Source: an uncultured Carboxylicivirga sp.
GTDB taxonomy: Bacteria; Bacteroidota; Bacteroidia; Bacteroidales; Marinilabiliaceae
Reading direction: 5' to 3'
Assembly (NCBI RefSeq): GCF_963668385.1
Contig: NZ_OY764327.1
Location: 930,001 to 994,000 of the forward strand
Length of the DNA stretch: 64,000 nucleotides
Part shown: one piece after another, positions 1-8,640 of the stretch
Position numbering within the stretch: position 1 is the stretch's first letter
Layout: each line of letters starts with the position of its first letter
Notes under the pieces: model-generated
What the model saw: the letters and a program-made list of their open reading frames with translations, nothing else
Told to the model about the DNA's origin: nothing
Databases searched by the model: none
Made by a program: the position numbers and the translations under genes

Positions 1-1
1 G

Positions 2-142
2 ACAACACGTGATATTGGATTTCATGATTACGTATTAGGAGCCTATGAACAATACATCATTGCCAACAATGCACAAATTCCTGTATTGGTTATGAATCCT
101 CGTACCGACTTAATGAAATATGGTTACGGAGGTTTTGGTTGA
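2..142 (+). CDS. C-terminal end of a probable universal stress (UspA-type) protein, partial
   Basis: Only the last 46 codons lie in the window, open from the left edge to the TGA at 140-142. The tail contains a G-A-Y-E-Q-Y-I-I segment and then I-P-V-L-V-M-N-P. This resembles the last helix and strand of UspA-fold domains, where a 'PVLVxxP' strand closes the sheet. A glycine-rich end (K-Y-G-Y-G-G-F-G) follows. The fold assignment rests on this short tail only, so it is tentative. A good intrinsic terminator follows directly. Confidence 0.4.
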   Translation, partial: TTRDIGFHDYVLGAYEQYIIANNAQIPVLVMNPRTDLMKYGYGGFG

Positions 143-163
143 TCATCAAAAAAATAAATATAA

Positions 164-200
164 CGGGCGACTAAACTTTTTGGTCGCCTGTTTATTTTTA
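164..200 (+). terminator. Intrinsic terminator after the partial gene
   Basis: An 8-bp stem (164-171 pairs with 183-190, one G-T wobble) has an 11-nt loop and is followed by a T-rich tract at 191-199. It separates the partial upstream gene from rdgB. Confidence 0.75.
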
Positions 201-212
201 TAGAAAACAAAA

Positions 213-220
213 TAGTTTTG
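213..220 (+). promoter_or_regulatory. Probable -7 element for rdgB-porZ
   Basis: TAGTTTTG matches the Bacteroidota -7 consensus TAnnTTTG and sits 35 bp before the rdgB start. The -33 side is poor: only TTTA/TTTT runs near 191-199, which are also the terminator tail. A match to a known consensus, not proof of activity. Confidence 0.5.
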
Positions 221-255
221 CCATTTTGTTCGTTACCTTATTATAAAATGAAAAT

Positions 256-825
256 ATGGAATTGGTATTTGCCACAAACAACATAAACAAGCTAAAAGAA
301 ATTCAATCTGCAATAGGATTGCATATCCAACTAAAAACACTGGCGGATATTAATTGCATTGAAGATATTCCTGAAACAAAGGATACAATTGAAGGTAATG
401 CAATACAAAAAGCAGAATATATTTACAACAAATACAATATGAATTGTTTTGCAGATGATACAGGACTTGAAATCGAAGCATTAAATGGAGAACCTGGAGT
501 ATATTCGGCACGTTATGCAGGACCACAACGAGATTCCAACGATAACATGGATAAGGTTTTAAGTCTTTTGAAAGATAAATCAAATCGAAAAGCAAGATTT
601 AAAACCGTTATTGCTCTTATTATGGATGGTAAAACTCATTTATTCGAAGGAATTGTAGATGGCATCATCCTAAACAACAAAACAGGATCAGAAGGATTTG
701 GATATGATCCTATTTTTCAACCAATTGGCTTTTCGCAATCATTTGCCCAAATGTCACTAAAAGAGAAAAACACAATCAGTCACAGAGCCAGAGCGGTTTA
801 CAAACTTGTTGAATTTCTTAAATAA
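256..825 (+). CDS. rdgB: XTP/dITP diphosphatase (RdgB/HAM1 family)
   Basis: This 189-residue protein is a house-cleaning nucleotide pyrophosphatase that hydrolyses XTP, dITP and ITP to the monophosphates and keeps non-canonical purines out of DNA. It starts with the family N-terminus (L-V-F-A-T-N-N-x-N-K) that binds the nucleotide. It continues with F-A-D-D-T-G-L-E (about residues 65-72), carrying the catalytic/metal acidic residues, and has G-F-G-Y-D-P-I-F and the late S-H-R-A-R-A motif. Length and motif order are normal for the family. A TAnnTTTG element lies upstream, and porZ follows after 5 bp, so the two are probably cotranscribed. Confidence 0.95.
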   Translation: MELVFATNNINKLKEIQSAIGLHIQLKTLADINCIEDIPETKDTIEGNAIQKAEYIYNKYNMNCFADDTGLEIEALNGEPGVYSARYAGPQRDSNDNMDKVLSLLKDKSNRKARFKTVIALIMDGKTHLFEGIVDGIILNNKTGSEGFGYDPIFQPIGFSQSFAQMSLKEKNTISHRARAVYKLVEFLK

Positions 826-830
826 GAATA

Positions 831-3215
831 ATGAGTAAAGCAATCATCATAGTCTTATTATTATTTTTTTCCATTATCCCAACAAAAGCACAGTGGACAA
901 ATAATTGGCAGGATCATTTTTCTTACCGCCAACCCAATCTTATTGCTGAAAGTGAATCATACATTATTGCAGCAAACTCTACAGGGCTAACCATATACGA
1001 TTATTCGACAGGACAAAGTAGAAAAAAAAGCATTGTTACTGGCTTAAGTGATGTTGATATCAGTGCAATATCATCAATAGGAAATGACCGGTTTATTATT
1101 GGCTATGAAAACGGAAACATAGACATTCTTTCGAACAGCGGAGTTATTAACATCCCAGACTTAAAGAATAAACAATTACAAGGTAGCAAAACAATCAATC
1201 ATTTCTCGATTAATGGTGATATTGTATACTGTAGTACAAATTTTGGAATATTAGTATTCAATAGTAATAAATTAGAAATATCAGACACCTATTACCTTGG
1301 ATTAGAGTCTTCAAATTTAGTTATCCACCAATGTACTACTCTAAACAATAAGATATATGCAGCAACAGAGAGGGGATTGCTAATGGCCGATTTAGATGAT
1401 CCTTTACTGGCTTATTACAAATCATGGTCTGAAATTGGTAATACTAATGAAGATTACTTTGGCGTATCTCCATTTCAAAATAAATTAATCACGGTCTCAA
1501 GATCTGGGAGTAATCCGTATCAGATTTTGATAGGTAACAAAAATGAATGGGATAGAATAAAAAACACAAGTGGTTACAGAAATATAGGAGTTAGTAATGA
1601 TTCTTTCATCATTACAGAAGCCAACCGTATAACACGCTATAATTCCAATCGGGAAGTAATAGAAACAATTACCTATTATTCGAACGCAGAGTTAGAAGAT
1701 CCGACAATTCGAGCGAATCAATGTATTTTTTCATCATCAAAACAAGCATATTTAATAGCTGATAATATTAAAGGACTAGGTATAATCGAAGGAGAGAATG
1801 AAGACTTTATTTTACCAGACGGACCTTATTCTAATAACGCAACTGAACTACTTTTTTCGCCCCATGGCTTATACAGTTTAGCTGGAGGTCTCACAGCTGA
1901 TTACAATAATTCAAGCAGACGAGCTGAATTTTCATTATATCAAAATAATCATTGGACTAGTTATAGAAATACTATTCGTGATGACAATTATTTATGGCGT
2001 GATCTAATCCGGGTTTGTGACACTCCAACGGATGATGATATCGTATATATGTCGTCTTGGGGCGGTGGTATTTTTGTTGTTAAACAGGGCCAAGTCATCA
2101 ATCACTACAATCATTTTGACAGTAATTGTACTCTGGAGAACATTTTCCCAGATGGGAATCAGAATTTTGTTCGAGTAGGAGGTATAGCCAGTGATAGTGA
2201 TGGCAACATATGGATGTCTAATGCATATGCATCAAATGGAATTTCTATTAGAGAAGGTTCTGACACATCAAAGTGGCAAGGCTACAATTACGAAACACTT
2301 AATAATCTTCACAGCACTGGAAATTTTATGATTTCTCAAAACGATTATGTTTGGGTAATTATTCCTCGTACTGAAAAAAAAGGTTTATTAGTAATCAATC
2401 CAAATAGAACACCTCTCGATCAAACTGACGATCAATATAGAGGTCCAATTAGTAATTCGTTAGAAACAGATCATAGAAATATTGGCATATTAAAAATATG
2501 GGACGAATCAGGGGATGAAATAACAAATCAAGTTAATTGCATTACGGAGGATAAGAGCGGATATATATGGCTTGGTACAGACAAAGGTGTTGTTGTATAT
2601 TATCGACCTTGGACTATTTTTAGTGAAACATATCCAATAGCAAGTAGAATAAAAATTCCTAGAAATGATGGCACTAATCAAGCCGATTACCTATTAGAGA
2701 AGGAAAACATAACAAGTATTGTAATTGATGGTGCAAATAGAAAATGGATTGGCACGCAAGCTTCTGGACTTTTCTTAGTCTCAGATGATGGCATAACAAC
2801 TTACGAATCATTTAATACTAATAACTCCCCTCTACCTTCAAATACCATTAATAGTATCGCCATTGACCCTAATTCTGGCGACGTATTTATTGCAACACAA
2901 AAAGGTATTGTTTCTTATAAAGGGAAAGCAACCGAAGGAAGTGAAAGCTTGAACGCAATTTATTCGTATCCAAATCCTGTAAGAGAAGACTATTCAGGTG
3001 ACATTACAATAACAGGACTTGTAAAAGATAGCTATGTTAAGATTACTACAATTAGTGGTAAACTAGTTTATGAAACACGTTCATTAGGTGGTAAAGCATA
3101 CTGGAATGGGAGAAATCTTAAAGGTCAGAAAGTTAAATCTGGAGTTTACATAGCTTATATCTCGTCGGAAGATGGTAGTGATGTTGAAACAACCAAAATA
3201 ATGATTGTTCGATAG
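831..3215 (+). CDS. porZ: PorZ-type T9SS protein: two beta-propellers plus C-terminal sorting domain
   Basis: A 794-residue exported protein. The signal peptide runs to about residue 20, ending in T-K-A-Q. The next stretch (W-x-D-H-F-S-Y-R) is typical of the PorZ N-terminal propeller. Repeated propeller blades follow, including two-component-regulator-style blades (I-W-M-S-N; Y-I-W-L-G-T-D-K-G-V-V; K-W-I-G-T-Q). The C-terminus has Y-P-N-P-V-R, an I-T-I-T-G strand, W-N-G-R-N and S-G-V-Y-I, a T9SS type A-like domain. In Porphyromonas gingivalis PorZ (776 residues) is part of the surface attachment complex and delivers anionic LPS to the PorU sortase. Length and domain order fit. It lies 5 bp behind rdgB. 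Other attachment-complex genes are not in the window. Confidence 0.8.
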   Translation: MSKAIIIVLLLFFSIIPTKAQWTNNWQDHFSYRQPNLIAESESYIIAANSTGLTIYDYSTGQSRKKSIVTGLSDVDISAISSIGNDRFIIGYENGNIDILSNSGVINIPDLKNKQLQGSKTINHFSINGDIVYCSTNFGILVFNSNKLEISDTYYLGLESSNLVIHQCTTLNNKIYAATERGLLMADLDDPLLAYYKSWSEIGNTNEDYFGVSPFQNKLITVSRSGSNPYQILIGNKNEWDRIKNTSGYRNIGVSNDSFIITEANRITRYNSNREVIETITYYSNAELEDPTIRANQCIFSSSKQAYLIADNIKGLGIIEGENEDFILPDGPYSNNATELLFSPHGLYSLAGGLTADYNNSSRRAEFSLYQNNHWTSYRNTIRDDNYLWRDLIRVCDTPTDDDIVYMSSWGGGIFVVKQGQVINHYNHFDSNCTLENIFPDGNQNFVRVGGIASDSDGNIWMSNAYASNGISIREGSDTSKWQGYNYETLNNLHSTGNFMISQNDYVWVIIPRTEKKGLLVINPNRTPLDQTDDQYRGPISNSLETDHRNIGILKIWDESGDEITNQVNCITEDKSGYIWLGTDKGVVVYYRPWTIFSETYPIASRIKIPRNDGTNQADYLLEKENITSIVIDGANRKWIGTQASGLFLVSDDGITTYESFNTNNSPLPSNTINSIAIDPNSGDVFIATQKGIVSYKGKATEGSESLNAIYSYPNPVREDYSGDITITGLVKDSYVKITTISGKLVYETRSLGGKAYWNGRNLKGQKVKSGVYIAYISSEDGSDVETTKIMIVR

Positions 3216-3235
3216 TGGTAGTTTTTATGCTTTTG

Positions 3236-3267
3236 TTTGGCCATATTAAACAGCTCTTATAGTTTTG
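3236..3267 (+). promoter_or_regulatory. Bacteroidota-type promoter for the 3305 gene
   Basis: TTTG at 3236-3239 and TAGTTTTG at 3260-3267 are separated by 20 bp, matching the -33 TTTG / -7 TAnnTTTG layout of the primary sigma factor of this phylum. The start codon follows 37 bp after the -7 element. Confidence 0.65.
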
Positions 3268-3304
3268 TATTACTTTTAAGAGAATCGTTGACAAAACATA
3301 GCTA

Positions 3305-6031
3305 ATGAGAAAAAAGTACTTATTCATTCTATTTGCAGTTACAATAAGCATTTTAATTTATATACTATTTCAGCTTACTAGGCTTAAAGGCTATAATCAT
3401 AATGACAACACTATAGAACAAATCCCATCAAGTGCTGCTATTATTATCAAAGCAAAAAGTATTAATTACCTTCAGCAACAAATTAATGAAGAAATCAATT
3501 TTAAAAATGAGCTGTTAGAATCGACAATATTAAGACAAGCATTTTCCCCACTGGATATTATTGATTCTTTAAATCAATTAGAAAATTTTTCTTTAGAAAA
3601 TCTGAAAAATTATCCTCTTTACATTTCTTTACATGGTCAAGGTAAAAGCAGTGTCGAAACCCTATATTTAATTGAACTACAAACAAAGAAAGAGACAAAT
3701 TCAACCATCAGTTTTATAGAAACTGGTTTACCAGCTAAATATACTATCAATCAAAAAAAATACAACTCCTCAAGAATATATAGTATTAAAAATAATAAAA
3801 CTAATAAAGTAATTTCGGCCTGCATTAATAATGGTATATTATTAGTTAGCAAATCGAGTTTATTAATCGAATCCAGCCTAAGACAAATGAACATGAGCAC
3901 CAGCTGGACGAATTCGACATCATTTCAGAGTGTAAAAAAAACTGTGGGTACAGGAGCAAACTGTAATATTTTTATCAATTTCTCAACATTACCTGACATA
4001 CTACTACCAATAACAGATACAAAAACTAAGAAGCAATTAGAAAAACTAAAAGATCAATCGGAATGGGGCGAAATTGATCTTGAAATTAAAAACAACGGTT
4101 TACAGTTAAATGGTTTTATTACAGAAAATAACCACGGTGTTTTCTCTAACATCATTAAAGGCACAAAAGGAAACAAACGTCACATCCTACAATATCTTCC
4201 TAGTCAAACAAACGCCTATATTGCCATTACGTTTAGTAATGGAGATGAACTCAATAACAAAATATCATCCTTTTATCAACACAGCAATAAATTAGACCCC
4301 ATCACTTCATATGAAAAAAAGAATAAAGTTGAATTGAAAAAACGCTTTTTTCATCTTTTATCTGGCGAAGCTGCTATTACATATGAAGGAGGAAATAAAT
4401 CTGAAAACGGCATATTAGTCATATCACTTAATAGCCAATCAGAAGCTGAAAAAACAATAAAAGAGATATTGGATAACACCAACAATTCTTCAAAGCCAGC
4501 CACTGTATATAAACCCGATGATGGCTTAGATTATAACATTTATAAAGGATTTAAGGAACCTGTTTTTGAAATGTTATTCGGCTCGTTGTTTGGAAAAACT
4601 CCAAATAAGTATTTTACTTTTTACAAAAATAACATAATTGTTGCCGACAACTACAAACAGCTAGAACAATTCTTATACAATAACATCCTAAACAAAACAC
4701 TCAAATACAACAAAAACCATCAACAATTTCTTGATAATTTCTCTTCAAGAGATAATATCTTTGTGTTCGCAAAAACAGAAAACTTACCTGAAACAACAAA
4801 TAAACTTTTTAGCCCTTTATGGCAAAACATATCACGAGAACAAAAAAGTGCATTGTCAAACTTTTATGCAATTGGATGTCAATTTAGTGGAACTGGCAAT
4901 ATGATATATTCAAGTATATATCTTCAATATTTACCAGAAAAAACCTCAGATCCACACACAATCTGGCAAAGTTTATTAGACTCAACAGCAATAACAAAAC
5001 CAACACTCGTAAAAAATCATTACACAAACGAAAAAGAAGTTATTATACAAGATGCTGGATACAATGTCTATCTAATGAGTAACAATGGGCGTATGTTATG
5101 GAAAAAACCCTTAGCAGAGCCTATTTTAGGAGAAATTGCACAAATTGATTACTATAAAAACAACAAACTTCAATATATTTTTAATACCCCAACGAAAATC
5201 TATATTCTTGATCGAAACGGAAACAATGTAGCTAATTATCCAGTTAGATTACCTTCAAAAGCAACCAATGGCTTAACAGTTGTTGATTATGATAGTAATA
5301 GAAACTATCGTTTTTTTATTGCCTGCGAGAATAGAAAAATATATCTATACAATACAAAAGGGAATATCATACCAGGCTGGCAATTTAAAGGTAGCGAAGG
5401 ACTAATATCTTTACCTGTTCAACATTTTAGGACTAATAATAAAGACTACATTGTTGTTTCCGATAATCGTCGCAATTATATACTTGACCGAAGAGGAAAT
5501 ATCAGAGTCCCCATCAAAACAGACTTTATTGCAAGTCATAATTCACCATTTTATTTAATCAATAAAGATCAACCAAACGACCAATTGGTTACCAGCTCTG
5601 ATAAAGGAGAGATAATAAAGATCAGTTTAAAAACGGGCAAAGTTACTAATTATAGCATTGGAGACATAAACAGACAACATAAGTTAACGGTCTACTTCCA
5701 AAATGGGAAAGAACAATATCTAATTGCTGAACCAAATAAACTTTGTCTCAAGGACAAACAATTAAAAACAATATTTGAGAAGAAATTCGATAGCCAAATC
5801 AATCTCAATGTCGACCTCTACCAGTTTGCTTCTCAAATTACTAAAGTTGGCATATCGGAGTTAGGCGGTAACAAAATATATTTATTAAATGAGGATGGAA
5901 CGAACTATAAAGGTTTTCCATTAATAGGTAAATCTCGATTTAGCATTGGATTCTTAAAATCTTCTTCTATCAAATTTAATTTAATTGTGGCCGGAGCTAA
6001 TAACTACTTGTATAACTATAGAGTTGAATAA
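3305..6031 (+). CDS. Large membrane-anchored protein with C-terminal propeller-like repeats (DUF3352-like), function unknown
   Basis: A 908-residue protein. One hydrophobic segment near residues 4-24 anchors it to the inner membrane, or acts as an uncleaved signal, with the rest outside the cytoplasm. Residues about 40-560 recall DUF3352-type proteins (I-P-S-S-A-A-I-I-I-K-A near the start, then alternating strands and helices); this is an impression. From about residue 600 there are repeated short blades that read like PQQ/VCBS propeller units: V-Y-L-M-S-N-N-G, I-Y-I-L-D-R-N-G-N, I-Y-L-Y-N-T-K-G-N, Y-I-L-D-R-R-G-N. It has its own good promoter and is followed after 1 bp by an oxidoreductase gene. 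I see no catalytic motif. A scaffold or envelope role is possible but unproven. Confidence 0.6.
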   Translation: MRKKYLFILFAVTISILIYILFQLTRLKGYNHNDNTIEQIPSSAAIIIKAKSINYLQQQINEEINFKNELLESTILRQAFSPLDIIDSLNQLENFSLENLKNYPLYISLHGQGKSSVETLYLIELQTKKETNSTISFIETGLPAKYTINQKKYNSSRIYSIKNNKTNKVISACINNGILLVSKSSLLIESSLRQMNMSTSWTNSTSFQSVKKTVGTGANCNIFINFSTLPDILLPITDTKTKKQLEKLKDQSEWGEIDLEIKNNGLQLNGFITENNHGVFSNIIKGTKGNKRHILQYLPSQTNAYIAITFSNGDELNNKISSFYQHSNKLDPITSYEKKNKVELKKRFFHLLSGEAAITYEGGNKSENGILVISLNSQSEAEKTIKEILDNTNNSSKPATVYKPDDGLDYNIYKGFKEPVFEMLFGSLFGKTPNKYFTFYKNNIIVADNYKQLEQFLYNNILNKTLKYNKNHQQFLDNFSSRDNIFVFAKTENLPETTNKLFSPLWQNISREQKSALSNFYAIGCQFSGTGNMIYSSIYLQYLPEKTSDPHTIWQSLLDSTAITKPTLVKNHYTNEKEVIIQDAGYNVYLMSNNGRMLWKKPLAEPILGEIAQIDYYKNNKLQYIFNTPTKIYILDRNGNNVANYPVRLPSKATNGLTVVDYDSNRNYRFFIACENRKIYLYNTKGNIIPGWQFKGSEGLISLPVQHFRTNNKDYIVVSDNRRNYILDRRGNIRVPIKTDFIASHNSPFYLINKDQPNDQLVTSSDKGEIIKISLKTGKVTNYSIGDINRQHKLTVYFQNGKEQYLIAEPNKLCLKDKQLKTIFEKKFDSQINLNVDLYQFASQITKVGISELGGNKIYLLNEDGTNYKGFPLIGKSRFSIGFLKSSSIKFNLIVAGANNYLYNYRVE

Positions 6032-6032
6032 G

Positions 6033-7022
6033 ATGCAAAAACTAAAAATTGGCGTATTAGGCGTTTCAAACCATTTCATTAAAAGAATAGTACTTCCTAT
6101 TCAACAATTAGTAGATGTTGAATTACATGCTATTGCCTCCCGATCTGAAATTAAAGCCCAAGAACTTGCAAAAGATTTTTGCATACCCAATGGTTATGGT
6201 AGTTACCAACAACTATTAGATAACAAAAATATTGATGCCGTATATATACCTCTTCCTAACCATTTACATGCAGAATGGATAAAAAAAACAGCCGACTCTG
6301 GCAAACATATCCTATGCGAAAAACCATTATGCCTAAATACCGATGAGGCAAAAGAAGCAATTGAATATGCACAAAAAAAAGGTGTTCTTTTAATGGAAGC
6401 TTTTATGTACAAATTTCATCCACAATGGCAATTAGTTAAAGATATCATTCGAACTAACAACATTGGTCAAATTAACTATATTCATACTTCTTTCTCCTAT
6501 AATAATCCATCACCAACAAACATTCGGAACATTGTCGAATATGGAGGAGGAGCAATTCGAGACATTGGTTGTTACGCCATCTCTGTCCCTCGCTTTATAA
6601 TGGACAAAGAACCATTACAAGTAGTAAGTCAAATTTCAAAACATCCTGAATTTAAAACAGACATGTTATCTTCAGCCCTGATGGATTTTGGCGGAACACG
6701 TGCTTCTTTTCACGTTAGTACAACATCCAACAATTACCAACGTGTTGAAATTATTGCTACTTCCGGACATATTGTCATTCACCTTCCTTTTAACACTTAC
6801 CCCGATACATCAGCGAAAGTAACCATACAAAGTGCTATAGGTTCGCGTGAAGTTAGTTTTAATCCAGTTGATCAATATGGTTTGATGTTCAGTAAATTTG
6901 CACAAACAATAATTAACAAATCAACACTTCCTTTTAGTGCCGACGATGCCTTGTTAAACCAAAAGGTAATGGATGCTATATTTAGATCTGCGGCAACAAA
7001 CAGATGGGAGCATGTTGATTAA
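6033..7022 (+). CDS. Gfo/Idh/MocA family NAD(P)-dependent oxidoreductase
   Basis: A 329-residue cytoplasmic dehydrogenase of the glucose-fructose oxidoreductase / inositol dehydrogenase family. The N-terminal Rossmann domain opens with K-I-G-V-L-G-V-S, a variant of the usual GxGxxG. The family signature C-E-K-P-L follows near residue 92, then the C-terminal alpha/beta substrate domain with G-G-G-A-I-R-D-I-G-C-Y at about 170-180. The start at 6033 is preferred because it begins exactly at the Rossmann strand and leaves 1 bp after the previous stop. A longer reading from 5985 would overlap that gene and add an unrelated N-terminus. The substrate (a sugar or cyclitol) cannot be told from sequence. 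Confidence 0.88.
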   Translation: MQKLKIGVLGVSNHFIKRIVLPIQQLVDVELHAIASRSEIKAQELAKDFCIPNGYGSYQQLLDNKNIDAVYIPLPNHLHAEWIKKTADSGKHILCEKPLCLNTDEAKEAIEYAQKKGVLLMEAFMYKFHPQWQLVKDIIRTNNIGQINYIHTSFSYNNPSPTNIRNIVEYGGGAIRDIGCYAISVPRFIMDKEPLQVVSQISKHPEFKTDMLSSALMDFGGTRASFHVSTTSNNYQRVEIIATSGHIVIHLPFNTYPDTSAKVTIQSAIGSREVSFNPVDQYGLMFSKFAQTIINKSTLPFSADDALLNQKVMDAIFRSAATNRWEHVD

Positions 7023-7063
7023 TAATCATCACACAATAAATTACTTACAAAATATCCGTTAGA

Positions 7064-7071
7064 TATTTTTG
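7064..7071 (+). promoter_or_regulatory. Possible -7 element before the GNAT-like gene
   Basis: TATTTTTG fits TAnnTTTG, 74 bp before the start at 7146. No clear TTTG lies at the -33 distance (TTAC at 7041-7044 is the nearest). Confidence 0.35.
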
Positions 7072-7145
7072 CAGAATATTAACAATCAAAAGGCTAACCT
7101 TGGTTTAATTATTGCTTTCTCTATGCACTCTAAAACAGTACAAGT

Positions 7146-7694
7146 ATGAGCAATAGTAATCAAATCGATGTTTTGGAACTTACAAATCCAAAACACTTTA
7201 TCCCTAAAGAAGGAGCTACCCATAAAATTGCAATTCATCGGATTAAAAATAATCCGATTGTTACGCATTCGCTATATAATTGTAGTAAATTAAAGACAAA
7301 AAAATTAGGTAGAATCTCATCTAACTACGAAATCATTACAACTTATTTATCAACGCCAGAAGTACATTTCTATGTTGGTATTTTCGATAATGAAATAATA
7401 GGTACTCTTGATTTTATTATTAGTAGCGATAATCAAATTGAGATTAAAAACTTTGGCATTGGTAACAACAAAAAACATCAGGAGTTGGCTGATCAATGGT
7501 TATCAAAATCAATTGATTTTTGTTTACAATTTAATCCTAAACGAATTTTTATTGTTCCCCCTAAGAAGAAAGGTATTAAAAAACTATTTGAATCTTGTGG
7601 ATTTTCTTTCAAAAAACAAGGTCATGCAAAGCACCATACTACACACAACATGCCCTCCGGAATTATATCTAACTATCTGATTAACTACAACTAG
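7146..7694 (+). CDS. Small protein with a degenerate GNAT-like domain
   Basis: A 182-residue soluble protein. The middle part (about residues 78-160) resembles the GNAT acetyltransferase fold. There is a strand pair (F-Y-V-G-I-F-D-N-E-I-I-G-T-L-D-F), a segment I-E-I-K-N-F-G-I-G where acetyl-CoA normally binds, then helices and K-K-L-F-E-S-C-G-F-S-F-K-K near the end, as in 'LYEKxGF'. The usual Q/RxxGxG/A CoA loop is not obvious, so activity is doubtful or the substrate is unusual. The first 70 residues match nothing I recognise. It stands alone between the oxidoreductase and a degraded stretch. Confidence 0.55.
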   Translation: MSNSNQIDVLELTNPKHFIPKEGATHKIAIHRIKNNPIVTHSLYNCSKLKTKKLGRISSNYEIITTYLSTPEVHFYVGIFDNEIIGTLDFIISSDNQIEIKNFGIGNNKKHQELADQWLSKSIDFCLQFNPKRIFIVPPKKKGIKKLFESCGFSFKKQGHAKHHTTHNMPSGIISNYLINYN

Positions 7695-7963
7695 ACAAAG
7701 ACACCTCCCCTCAACCAGTCAAAATATCGGATTTTATTCCTATTTTATTCAAACAAACTTTTGAATATTTCTCTCTTAAAGCCCCGGAAATAACACAAAA
7801 GACCGAACAATTCACTATTTTTCACGTAAGAGCAGAACGAAACTGGCTCTATTTTATTAAAAATGGAACTCAATAGGTTGATTTTTTGGATGTAAACCGA
7901 ATCAATTAACCTTTAATCGAAAAATTATTAGCATATTTAAATGTTAATATCATTTTGAATGAT
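7685..7963 (+). pseudogene. Probable relic of a histidine-kinase ATPase domain
   Basis: The 365 bp between the genes ending at 7694 and starting at 8060 contain no intact gene. One frame reads as decayed coding sequence. It has L-F-K-Q-T-F-E-Y-F-S-L-K-A-P-E-I, then F-H-V-R-A-E-R-N-W-L-Y-F-I-K-N-G, a TAG at 7874-7876, V-D-F-L-D-V-N-R-I and a further in-frame TAA. This parallels the HATPase core of phytochrome/PAS-type kinases (LxxNLxxNAxKF...PPxI..HVxAER...W.FxVKDNGIGID...RIF). The likeness is by eye over about 60 residues and the start is missing. The frame differs from that of the gene ending at 7694. Confidence 0.35.
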
Positions 7964-7995
7964 TGGCTATATATCCGGTTCTTTCTATTTTTGCC
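7963..7995 (+). promoter_or_regulatory. Probable promoter of the siaB-siaC-ABC operon
   Basis: TTGG at 7963-7966, a 21-bp spacer and TATTTTTG at 7988-7995 (TAnnTTTG) lie about 65 bp before the siaB-like start. The -33 match is three of four positions. Confidence 0.5.
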
Positions 7996-8059
7996 TTAAA
8001 TATTATAAGGTAATAAATATGAACAATACCAGTATAGGCAGAATAACACACTTGTAGAC

Positions 8060-8629
8060 ATGGATAAAAAGAACGAAAATCAAGGTTTTCTAGATTTTGC
8101 TTACCAAATGTACAAAAGCATGAAAACCAATGAGATTAATTTGGTTTACGAAGGTGAAGTGACCCAAGAAATCACAAAAACCTTTACCTCATTAACTGAA
8201 AGAAATCTTGCAAAATCAGAAGAATCAAACACTGTTCAGCGAAAAGTGTTTAACGTAATGGTAGAATGTCTTCAAAACATTAGCAAACATGCTGACTCGT
8301 TATCTGACGAAGAAGAAGACCGCAGAGGTATTGTTATGGTAAGCCACGGCGAAGATAGTTATAACATTATAACTGGTAATGTTATTAAAAACGAGAAAGT
8401 TGAAGACCTTCAGAAAACCCTTGAACAAGTTAATAGCCTTGATAAAAAAGGCTTATCAGATCTTTACAAGCAACAGATGCGAGAAGGACGTATATCTGAC
8501 AAAGGTGGTGCCGGCCTAGGCTTTATTGATATTGCTAAAAAAACCGGTAGTAAACTAGGATATCAATTTAAAGAACTAAATAAAGAGGTTAGCTTTTTTA
8601 TTTTAACATCAACAATTAAACGCACTTAA
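8060..8629 (+). CDS. siaB: SiaB-family protein kinase (DUF6272, HATPase fold)
   Basis: A 189-residue cytoplasmic protein of the SiaB type. These are GHKL-fold serine/threonine kinases, related to anti-sigma kinases, that phosphorylate the partner SiaC. The N box is V-E-C-L-Q-N-I-S-K-H with E69, N73 and H77. The G box is G-G-A-G-L-G at 149-154, and I-A-K-K-T-G-S follows. All ATP-site elements appear present. The SiaC-type partner begins 11 bp downstream. In Pseudomonas aeruginosa SiaB acts with the phosphatase SiaA and the cyclase SiaD to switch c-di-GMP synthesis. Neither of those is nearby, so the output must differ or be encoded elsewhere. Confidence 0.85.
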   Translation: MDKKNENQGFLDFAYQMYKSMKTNEINLVYEGEVTQEITKTFTSLTERNLAKSEESNTVQRKVFNVMVECLQNISKHADSLSDEEEDRRGIVMVSHGEDSYNIITGNVIKNEKVEDLQKTLEQVNSLDKKGLSDLYKQQMREGRISDKGGAGLGFIDIAKKTGSKLGYQFKELNKEVSFFILTSTIKRT

Positions 8630-8640
8630 AATATTTATAT

